From Crotalaria pallida (Eukaryota > Streptophyta > Magnoliopsida > Fabales > Fabaceae), in contig CM075651.1 of NCBI GenBank assembly GCA_037953625.1, positions 66,140,501 through 66,204,500 of the forward strand: DNA of 64,000 bases, given 5' to 3'. Made by a program: the position numbers and the translations under genes. The notes under the pieces are model-generated. The model was given only the letters and a program-made list of their open reading frames with translations, searched no databases and was not told the origin of the DNA. Of the stretch, positions 56,095 through 64,000 are shown piece after piece (position 1 is the first letter of the stretch; every line of letters starts with the position of its first letter).

Positions 56095-58050
56095 CTATTG
56101 GATTACTTGGAAAAACCCCTTGTTCCAAGTAGTCCTTATCGGAGCAATCCAGCTCGGATCCAGCGAAATAGAGAGGACAAAGCTAGGTCCATGCACCATT
56201 TCTTGGATCAACGTTCTGTTGTTCTCAGGACTTTTTGTCGAAGCAAGTTTAGAGAGGATATCTGCTCGGCTGTTACTCTCCCTTGGGATGTGGCAGAATT
56301 CGACCTTAGCAAACTCCGAGGATAGGAACTTCACCTTCTCCAAATATTTTTGAAGGGTTGGTTCCTTAGCCTGGTAATCGCCCTTAACTTGTGAAACTAC
56401 CAACTGAGAATCACTGAAAATTTTTACTTCTCGGGCCCCTACTTCTTTTGCCATTCTCAGCCCGGCCAATACGGCTTCATACTCCGCCTGATTGTTCGAA
56501 GTTGAAAATCCAAACTTCAAAGAATATTCGAGGGTGACCCCCTCGGAGTTCTCCAAGATTATTCCTGCACCAGCCCCGAGTTTGTTACTTGATCCATCAA
56601 CATAAATATTCCAATCCAAGTTTGAGCTCGTCAATGGCTCAGTAAACTCGGTGAGAAAATCAGCTAAGGCCTGAGATTTCATTGCCTTCCTCGGTTCGAA
56701 AGTGATTTCAAACTCGGAAAGCTCAATGGCCCACGTCACCATTCTTTCTGCCATATCAGGTTTCTGAAGTATTTGACGGATCGGCTGAGCTGTTCTGACT
56801 CTGATATGGTGGCTCTGAAAGTATTGACGTAATCGTCTAGCTGTGATAACCAGACAAAAAGCCAATTTCTCCACTTTCTGATACCTCAACTCTGGTCCCT
56901 GAAGAGCTCGGCTGACGAAATAGATGGGGGATTCTTTGCCAGATTCCTCTCGGACCAAAGCCGAACTTACTACAAAATCACCCACTGATAAGTAAAGGAA
57001 CAGAATTTGTCCATTTACTGGACTTGACAAGATCGGGGGAGATGCTAAGTACTGCTTAAGGTCAGTAAAGGCCTTTTCGCATGTCTCGTCCCATTCAAAT
57101 GTCTCTTCCTTTTCTTTCCTCAGCAGTTTGTACCATGGGAGGGCCTTCCTAGCTGACTGAGACAGAAACCTCGAGAGAGCCGCAACCCGACCTGTCAGCT
57201 GTTGGACACCCTTGACATCTGACGGACTCTTCATATCAAGAATGGCTCGGCACTTTTCTGGATTTGCCTCAATTCCGCGCTCGGTAAGCATGAATCCGAG
57301 GAAGGCCCCTGCTGGAACTCCAAACGTGCATTTTTCCGGGTTCAACCTCATATTGAACTGTCGGATCCTTCCCAAAATTACCTTCAAATCCTTAGCGTGA
57401 TCTTCTTCTTTCAAGCTCTTTGCAATCATATCATCTATGTATACCTCCATTCTCGACCCAATCAAGGGGCCGAACACCTTGTTCATCATCCGCTGGTAAG
57501 TTACCCCAGCGTTTTTCAATCCAAATGGCATCACATTGTAACAATATGTGGCCTTTTCTGTGATAAATGAAGTCTTCACCTGATCCGGGGGATACATTGG
57601 GATCTGATTGTACCCCGAATAAGCATCCATAAATGAAAGCCTTTGATAACCCGCCGAGCTATCCACAAGTTTATCGATGCAGGGAAGTGGGTATTGATCC
57701 TTAGGACAAACTTTGTTCAAGTCTGTGTAGTCCACGCACATCCTCCATTTCCCATTGGACTTCTTTACTAGCACGGGATTGGCCAACCAATCAGTATACA
57801 CCACCTCCCTGATAAATCCTGCTTCTAGTAGCTCGGCTACCTTCTCATCTGTTGCTTGTGCCTTCTCAACTCCGACTCTTCTTTTCTTCTGACAAACTGG
57901 CTTGGCTCCAGGATACACGCTCAACCTGTGGCAGATGAAGTTCGGATCGATCCCTGGCATATCCGCCGAGGTCCAGGCAAACAAGTCTTTGTTTTCCACC
58001 AGCAATTCAGTCAGTTCATTCTCCAATTCCTCAGAAAGGTCAACCCCCAT
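56095..58050 (-). CDS. pol: Reverse transcriptase, RNase H and archaeal-type RNase H of the Tat element
   Basis: 651 codons. RT occupies about 60-290, with KWRMCVDYTDLNK, LSFMDAYSGYNQI, and the catalytic YIDDM near 205 (Ile in place of the usual Val). The first RNase H follows at about 310-450. The second, archaeal-type RNase H (aRNH) is at about 500-630, with IYVDGSSN, NNQAEYEA and FSDSQLVV carrying its acidic residues. aRNH after the native RNase H is diagnostic of the Tat lineage. The frame is not closed to its neighbours: the true upstream frame continues about 50 bases past the chosen ATG, then a frameshift separates it from protease. The C-terminus is out of frame with integrase. Confidence 0.92.
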   Translation of the reverse strand: MGVDLSEELENELTELLVENKDLFAWTSADMPGIDPNFICHRLSVYPGAKPVCQKKRRVGVEKAQATDEKVAELLEAGFIREVVYTDWLANPVLVKKSNGKWRMCVDYTDLNKVCPKDQYPLPCIDKLVDSSAGYQRLSFMDAYSGYNQIPMYPPDQVKTSFITEKATYCYNVMPFGLKNAGVTYQRMMNKVFGPLIGSRMEVYIDDMIAKSLKEEDHAKDLKVILGRIRQFNMRLNPEKCTFGVPAGAFLGFMLTERGIEANPEKCRAILDMKSPSDVKGVQQLTGRVAALSRFLSQSARKALPWYKLLRKEKEETFEWDETCEKAFTDLKQYLASPPILSSPVNGQILFLYLSVGDFVVSSALVREESGKESPIYFVSRALQGPELRYQKVEKLAFCLVITARRLRQYFQSHHIRVRTAQPIRQILQKPDMAERMVTWAIELSEFEITFEPRKAMKSQALADFLTEFTEPLTSSNLDWNIYVDGSSNKLGAGAGIILENSEGVTLEYSLKFGFSTSNNQAEYEAVLAGLRMAKEVGAREVKIFSDSQLVVSQVKGDYQAKEPTLQKYLEKVKFLSSEFAKVEFCHIPRESNSRADILSKLASTKSPENNRTLIQEMVHGPSFVLSISLDPSWIAPIRTTWNKGFFQVIQ

Positions 58051-58082
58051 CTTGACGCAACGAGAAGGATCGGGGCCTAAAA

Positions 58083-59447
58083 TTACCTTTTTGAAGTCCC
58101 CTTGAGGGTCGGCCTAGTTTCATCCTCCTCTCTTACGTCAAGATCTGCTAAGTTGACACTTCCTTTGTTAAGCGGTTCTTGCATGATCTTCTCATCATCA
58201 AGCTTCAACTTGCCCAGGCTGATATTATAACATTTCTGAGCCAACTCTTGTTCGGACCGCACTGTTACTACCTTGTCATCAGACCCTGGGAATTTCATGG
58301 CTAAGTGGACCGTCGATACAACAGCACCAAAAGATTGGAGTGCAGTTCGGCCAAAGATGGCATTGTATGCCGAGGGGGCCTGGACAACTAGCCACTTTAC
58401 CATTTCAGTCCGAGTAGAGGGTGGTTCCCCCATGGTCACTAGGAGATGGATGTGGCCTAAGGGAACAATTGAATGTCCCGTGAAGCCAATCAAACTTCCC
58501 TCAAATGGAGTGAGATCAGATCTTCTCAACTTCAATTTTTCAAACAGATCCAGAAACATGATGTCTGCCGAACTCCCCTGATCGACAAGAATCCTTCTGA
58601 CTTCGTAATTGCCGAGCCTGGCTGTAACTACCATTGGGTCATTATGGTCTTGTAAGATGTCCTCAAAATCCTCATCACTGAAGCTGATGACTATGTTTTT
58701 CTTCCTGGGCTTTTGGATTGGTCGGCTGGCCACCGAAAGGACTTGTCCCACATATTTCTTGCGGTCACACTTCTTTTCCCCTCCACCTGCAAATCCTCCA
58801 GCAATGGTGCCGATGAGAAAAGAATCCTTTCCCTTCTCGGATGGTTGGGTAGAGGCCCCCCCTGTAGGTGGTGAAGGGGTTCTAGTTCTTTTCTGTTCGG
58901 TTTTGGGTGGCGACGGACTCTTTCTCCTGAAGCGTTTGCGCAACGCTTCGCTAATATATTGTTGAAGCTTACCATCCCTTACCATCTCTTCGATTAGGTC
59001 CTTCAACTGGGTACACTGGTCGGTGATATGCCCCCATCCACCGTGATGATCGCAGTACTTTGTCCTATCCTTTTGAGCTACCTTCCTTAAAGTTGGTGGC
59101 CGAGTGATGTTACGCATCTCTGTATGCATAGTCTCACGAAGGATTTGACTCCTCGGGACTGTCAACTGGGTATATTCATCATACTTGCCTTTTGGAGACA
59201 GTTTTTCGCCTCTCTCTCTTTTGTCTTTCCTTCCCCTATCTCGAAAACGATCATTTTGACGAACGTCGTTTTGACGAAGACGTTGCTCATGTCGTCCTTC
59301 GCCACCCCTTGCTGCAGTACTGATCCTACGGAATTCCTCCAGATTAACGTATTTCCTGGATCTTTCCCTAAGTTCGGCCATGTTCTTAGGTGGTTCCCCA
59401 ATCAAGCAATCCTTAAAATCTCCATCCTGCAATCCTTGAGTGAGCAA
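58083..59447 (-). pseudogene. gag: Gag C-terminal part and protease of the Tat element
   Basis: 454 codons, with the open frame continuing to about 59490 but the N-terminal gag region missing. It begins in the last part of the retrotransposon-gag domain (LIGEPPKNMAELRERSRKY), then has a basic linker, a CCHC-like knuckle (CDHHGGWGHITDQC near 130-145), a Pro/Ser linker and an aspartic protease with active site VDQGSSADIM near 285-295 (DQG in place of DTG or DSG) and AIFGRTAL. A frameshift near 58095-58115 separates it from RT. Truncation at about 59503 coincides with the start of the duplicated host flank. Confidence 0.85.
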
Positions 59448-59503
59448 GAGAACAGATACTCCTGATTGCAGACCTGATATGCCACTGGCCTCTTAAAAGA
59501 AAT

Positions 59504-59653
59504 CTTAAGCAACTTAAAAGAAATCTTAAATACTCGCTATGCTATACTTAGAAACCGACACTATCATTATGCTAGCAACGACACTTATCTACGTCATAAA
59601 ACATGTCTATTCCTGACTACAAGTTACTCGCTTGGTGAGTAAACAACAGGAGT
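59504..59653. repeat. 150-bp host flank, copy 2
   Basis: Second copy of 50418-50567, joined to truncated gag at a CTTAAAAGAAATCTTA microhomology and followed by the right Tat LTR. It ends in GGAGT (59649-59653). Confidence 0.9.
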
Positions 59654-60289
59654 TGTAGTGTCCTTGAACACTATGTCCTTAACCCTCTAAGTGCTCAAGA
59701 TTATGGAACCAGGAGCCCAAGAGAGGATCAAGTGTTAATATGTGACTTTGTGGTGTTTCTGCAGTTCCAGTTGGGAAAAGCAGGGTCTCCCCAGTCAACA
59801 AGTGTGTGCAGAGTGTCAACTTAGGGATGAGAGTACGTACCTGAAACCCTAGCTGTTATGAGCTATTTATAGGGTTTGGAGGAGGCTGATATGGGCCGTA
59901 TGGGCCCTGTATCAGGGTTGAGCTGAACTAGGATTCTGTGAGATAATATCAGAGGTTTATACTCTTAGAATCTGGATAGGATCAGCTCAAGATCTCATGT
60001 GTAGGCTGTTAGCGAGAATCCAGGAGAGATTTGCGGAGGGGATAAGAAGCCTAAATGAGTCTGAGTCTATCCACAAGCCGACGGTATGTCTCGGCCCTAG
60101 AGTCCCGAGCCTGATGAGTGAAAGACCGTTTGTAAGGCTCGGCCCCATCAAGTCCGAGCCTAGTCCTTTTGTGTGCTTGGAGCCAATGAGTCCGAGCAAG
60201 GGACGTTTGTGCTGAGTAAACCGAGGGAAAGGTCCTTGAAGAGTCCCTTAAATAAGACTTGAGTCCTTATATGATCGGCAGACCCTATA
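59654..60289 (-). repeat. 5' LTR of the Tat element
   Basis: 636 bp. Its terminus in plus orientation is CCCTATA rather than CCCTACA. Followed by the TSD GGAGT at 60290-60294. Confidence 0.9.
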
Positions 60290-60324
60290 GGAGTAATGAG
60301 TTACTCCAAGGCCGAGGAAAAACT

Positions 60325-60336
60325 GCTCTGATACCA
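60325..60336 (-). other. PBS of the minus-strand Tekay-like element
   Basis: On the minus strand TGGTATCAGAGC, three bases from the 5' LTR at 60340. Confidence 0.9.
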
Positions 60337-60339
60337 AAA

Positions 60340-61825
60340 TGTCACACCCTCACTTTTAATTAGTTAAAATTAGATTTTATTAAAATTCGTACTTGAAAAT
60401 TTCGACGAGAATCCAGCAGAGTTTCCTCTGTTTATCGGACCTCACAAAAATTTTCATCTTTTAAACCTGCCAAACCAGAATATTACAAAACCTAAAATTA
60501 TATTTAACTTAGGCTACCTAGAACTAATGCCCTTTTCAAAAATAACATAAGTTTATGGGCTTCTAAAAAATTAAACCACAATAGTTACACCAAATTAATT
60601 TAGGTTCTCTCGTGACTAAATTACACTGTGGAGTGTACTCTTGTTCGGCCATGACTTGTGTAAGCTCCACTTCTATACCTGTAAAAATATAGCAAGAAGG
60701 GTAGCATTACACAGAACTTAGGAAATAATTTCTAAAAAGTCATAATAGTAAACTAAGCCTAACATTTATATTTTCATCGTAATAATTATAATCATTTTCA
60801 AGTATTTCACAACACAGACATGCATCATTCACAATCACAATATGTGGCATTTCCTTCAAACTTATTTTCTTAACTTTCTTTTTCAATTTTCTTAGTTTTT
60901 CTCATCTTTCCTCTTTCCTTTCTTCTTTTCTTTTCCTTCTTGTCTTTTCTTATAATGTACCATTAGGTATTTTTGCATGCACCTGTTAGGATGGTGTCTT
61001 CACCCAATAGGATTTCATACCTTCACCCAGGATTTTCTTACCGCATAGACCATTAGCTCGTTAGGGCCTTTTCTTTGTTCTTTTCTTTCGTGCTTTCTTA
61101 CACGTCTCATTATTTATTTTATCGATTTACCAGGCAACTATTGATCTCGCGCGGGTCCCAAACACCTAACGAGACTTTGGATCTATGGAATTTACTTACC
61201 TGAGTGAGGACTTCACCTATTGGGAATTCGAGTCTATTCCTTAAAATAGACTCTGTCCTAACAGAGCACCTAATGGGTACGGATACCCGTCACGCGATCA
61301 ATAGCTGCTGCCTTTTGTTTAATTTCGTTTATTCCAATGACAATCCAGTCCAGTATAATTCAAACATATTTGATTCACACTAACATATAGCAGACAAAAT
61401 TTTACTCCATAATTAGATACCAATCAGATATCAGCCCATAATCAATAAAAATAATCAATACAATTAATCACTTCATAACCAATTTTAAGTTCACCAAAAA
61501 TTAACCAAATAATCACGCACTTAACCAATAATCAATAAAAATAATCAATTCATCAAAACATAAGCGTGTTCATTTCTTTAATTTAATAACAGACTTATTA
61601 TCAACATTAACTACCCTATTATTCATTATTCTAATTAATATTTTCTACTCTTAGCCACAACTATAAACAACCTAGAAATCATGCCCTAAATTAAGGTAAT
61701 ACAACCCTCTTACATGGGATCCTAGCAATAGAAACAATATACCGTTCGCGTCCGCGCCTTACTCGAAGGTCAAGGAGAACAATGAATCTAAATAAGGACA
61801 CACGTTAAAACAAATTATAACATTA

Positions 61826-61856
<31 letters not shown>

Positions 61857-62218
61857 CATATCAACTAAATTCATTTTTGTCAAAATAATAACTATATATC
61901 ATTATACAATAAAAATATATCATTTTTTTCCCAAAACATATCTTTATTTGAAAACATAGGGGTAATAAAAATATTGATGGATCGTCAAATAAATTACATG
62001 GATGGGTAGAGGGAGTTGAGAATGTTATTTACCTAAGAAGGATTTGAGATTGAACGGTTGGATCTTGAATTATTGAATCGGGAAAACGAGAAAACCTTAA
62101 AGTTTCCTCCCATAGTCGCGCGCCCTCTGCTCTCGCTCTCTCTCACGTTCTGGCTTTCTATTCTCTTTTTTTTTCGTTTTGATTCTGACGGGTTGGGGGG
62201 TTTCTTGGGTAGCTTAGG

Positions 62219-62274
<56 letters not shown>

Positions 62275-63015
62275 TATTTTATGTTTTGTTTTTGTTTGTG
62301 GGTCAATGTGTGTAGGCATTTTGGGTTATAATTAAAAGTTTGACGATTCTAAGATGTACTTTTAATCATTCAAAACTGATTGAAAAATAATAAAGTTACC
62401 AGTCTCTTCGGATAGCTATTGCATAAGAAAATTCATCGAAATTCAAAAGTAAATATATTTTCTCAATCCTGATATTAAACTTGATAAAATATAATATTTA
62501 TAATTTTGAAATAGAAGATCATTATATATAACTTATACCGGTAATATATTAAACCAGTGCAGAAGCTAAAAATAAAACAGCCTCCGAACACTATGAGAAT
62601 TTACAGGGTCGCTCAAAATATTAAGTTGAACATATTTTTCTAAAGAAACTATTTATAAAAATGCCTCTAAGGCTTGCCACTTGAGCTCTCTGTCAAAATG
62701 TTAATTAAACTAAATAAAAGTACTACTTTATTTTTGGAAAACGTATAATAACAAATTTATACTTATTTTGACTAGAAAACATATTTCAATTAAAATAATG
62801 AAATCAAAATTTTATTACAACACTCAAATCTTGAAAACATCATAATATTAAATCAATTAATTACATTATTCTTTATTTTCTATTATTATATGTTTCTAAC
62901 ACTAAAAGATCCTCTCTTTTTTTTAACACTCATCTAACCTTGTTATTATTATTGCTATTATTCTAATATCGTTATTATTCTAATTATATTTGGGATTAAA
63001 ATTTGGGATGTTACA
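60340..63015 (-). repeat. 5' LTR of the minus-strand Tekay-like element
   Basis: 2676 bp, matching 44437-47678 except for the solo LTR in that copy and small indels. A 7-bp loss near 60626 shortens the exon-2 stem. (TA)n tracts at 61836-61854 and 62219-62268. Confidence 0.9.
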
Positions 63016-63680
63016 ATAATCATGTAATTGTGCATTAAATTATAGTATTATAATTATGAATAGTTTTATTGATTGTGATTGATAAATCTTCCTTTTTCTT
63101 TAGTTCCTTACGTCATGATTGAACCTAGTGATGCTTTATTATTACTTTCAAATATTTTTCCCTAATCTATATCCGAGTTACTCACCCTTACTGTTGACCA
63201 TATTAGGTACTCTGTGGAGAAAGATGTTCATAGCCTCTATGTCGGGAATCACCACTCTCATGGAAAGAGAGTATATTACTGATTGAGATCTTTTCGGTCT
63301 CAATTCGATTGCAACCATTCTAGGGCCCTGTACTATAAATGATTTTGATTAAATTAAAGCTGTATTTAATTTTATCTTTATTTGGAGTTGAGACTTCTTT
63401 GATTTTGCAAAAGGGGACTCTATAATGACTTTTATGAAAGTGTTAGTGTTGGGTTGGATACAATGATATTCTCTTTTAAATAGCTTCCGCAATGTATTTA
63501 TAGATTTCTTTTCTTTGTAATCCACTCTGGACTTGACAGGTTTAAATCTTATTTGGGAAAAGTCCGGAATTCAAACGAAACTCCGCCAAAATTTTTATAA
63601 AACCCTAAGTATTTTCTAATTAAAATCAACATTTTAATTAATGTATTTTAAATTAAGAAAAATAGGGATGTTACAGGAAT

Positions 63681-63951
63681 CACATGCAGCATGTTGATGA
63701 TGCTATTGTTTCTGTTTTATGGATTTGAGGATTTAGGTGGTTTGGGATTCAGGGGTTTGGAGGTGGTAGTGGCTATGGGATTTGAGGATGGTGGCAACTA
63801 TGGGATTTGGGGTTTGGTGGTGATGATAGTTATGAAGTCTTGGGTTAGAAAAAGAAGATAAAAAATGATAATTTTGAAATAAAACTAAAAAGAAAATAAA
63901 TTTGGGAATAATTTTTAAGAGTTAAATGCCAAAACTCCAAAAAAAAACACC
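63681..63951. repeat. Right arm of the large inverted repeat
   Basis: Reverse complement of the 24378-24898 arm (see that entry). It ends AACACC around 63951. The remaining 49 bases of the window show nothing. Confidence 0.55.
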
Positions 63952-64000
63952 TCTTTAAGGCATAAGCCCAACCCGCCTAACCCAATATTTCTTTGTAGCA

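Larger units (their letters stand above)
50568..60289 (-). mobile_element. Ty3/Gypsy Tat-lineage element, rearranged (TSD GGAGT)
   Basis: LTRs 50568-51205 and 59654-60289 flank gag-protease, RT-RNaseH-aRNaseH and integrase frames on the minus strand. The archaeal-type second RNase H and antisense ORFs near the 3' end are features of the Tat clade (Retand/Grande group). TSD GGAGT is at 50563-50567 and 60290-60294. The right LTR is not preceded by a PBS and gag start. Instead a second copy of the 150-bp left host flank (59504-59653, with a third GGAGT) is joined to a truncated gag. The coding frames carry at least three frameshifts. Confidence 0.88.
44437..63015 (-). mobile_element. Non-coding Tekay-like retrotransposon inserted in LTR B
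   Basis: LTRs at 44437-47678 (3', left) and 60340-63015 (5', right). On the minus strand, PBS TGGTATCAGAGC is at 60325-60336 and the PPT AAGTGGGGGAGAAT at 47679-47692, preceded by TTCGGGGACGAAATTTC. LTR A holds the uninterrupted target (ATCATAATCATG near 29741), so the TSD is ATAAT, seen as ATAAA at 44432-44436 and ATAAT at 63016-63020. The internal region (47693-50567 plus 60295-60339, about 2.9 kb) lacks gag and pol, so this too is a LARD-type element. The 3' terminus has drifted to TGTCACACCC in plus orientation on both LTRs. Confidence 0.88.
24904..63675 (+). mobile_element. Non-coding Tekay-like LTR retrotransposon hosting the whole nest
   Basis: 5' LTR 24904-30349 and 3' LTR 42399-63675 are the same about 2.68-kb sequence once insertions are removed. 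PBS TGGTATCAGAGC is at 30352-30363, polypurine tract AAGTGGAGGAGAAT at 42385-42398, preceded by TTTTGGGGACGAAATTCC, as in Tekay/Del chromoviruses. Flanks GGAGT (24899-24903) and GGAAT (63676-63680) are a TSD with one change. Remaining internal sequence (30364-30399, 36261-38927, 41674-42398) has no gag or pol, so this is a large retrotransposon derivative (LARD) that depended on a partner. The 3' LTR start has mutated to TATAATATCC. Confidence 0.85.
42399..63675 (+). repeat. 3' LTR (LTR B) of the outer element
   Basis: Own sequence 42399-44436 plus 63021-63675. It preserves the empty site of the 25994 solo LTR at 43462-43466. Eight ATCGAT palindromes versus nine in LTR A. It has about 56 bp near 63108-63165 that LTR A lacks. 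Confidence 0.85.

Overview
This window is plant nuclear DNA made almost entirely of transposable elements. I see no intact host gene. The LTR families, a Cassandra-type LTR carrying 5S rRNA sequence, a MITE with GGCTTAATT ends and Sirevirus-like elements suggest a dicot, most likely a legume. That taxonomic guess is an inference of moderate confidence.

Layout. 1-4609: pieces of at least three LTRs plus one primer-binding site. 4612-4849: decayed Stowaway-like MITE. 4946-18587: a solo LTR split by two insertions, namely a long minus-strand LTR fragment (7052-16294, itself hosting the solo LTR 9656-13253 with TSD AATTT) and the solo LTR 16543-18337 (TSD ATCAT). 18588-24377: the least repetitive part. 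It holds two tandem copies of an NPF/PTR-transporter exon relic, a hAT element (8-bp TSD) inside the first copy, a Cassandra-like solo LTR whose 5S-like sequence is interrupted by a tRNA-derived SINE (13-bp TSD), and a Mutator-type MITE (9-bp TSD). 24378-64000: two inverted arms surround a 38.8-kb nest of LTR retrotransposons.

The nest reads as a dated stack. The outermost element (24904-63675, plus strand, non-coding, Tekay-like ends) received four insertions: a solo LTR in its 5' LTR (25994-28762, TSD GAAGG); a young gag-only Sirevirus-like element (30405-36255, TSD CCTAC, two 1587-bp LTRs with about six differences); a deletion derivative of a second Sirevirus-like element (38933-41668, TSD TTTTG); and, in its 3' LTR, another non-coding Tekay-like element (44437-63015, minus strand). 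That last element contains a 521-bp solo LTR (46525-47045) and a Ty3/Gypsy Tat element (50568-60289, TSD GGAGT). The Tat element has gag-protease, RT-RNaseH-aRNaseH and integrase frames on the minus strand and two long antisense ORFs on the plus strand. Its coding frames are broken by frameshifts and its 5' end was rearranged.

The most unusual pattern is shared by LTRs that otherwise differ in sequence. Several families carry arrays of a short perfect palindrome, each family with its own core (ATCGAT, CTTAAG, ACCGGT or CTCGAG). At least six Tekay-like LTRs also contain what looks like a conserved intron of 1.0-1.7 kb: donor (A)GGTAAG, a GC-rich repeat block inside, and an acceptor ending AG before GT, followed by a short second exon. 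One LTR, and possibly a second, has an ORF in that exon. Together these suggest a modular LTR design (palindrome array, leader, intron, exon 2, 3' block) that may be exchanged between families. Functional interpretations are inference.
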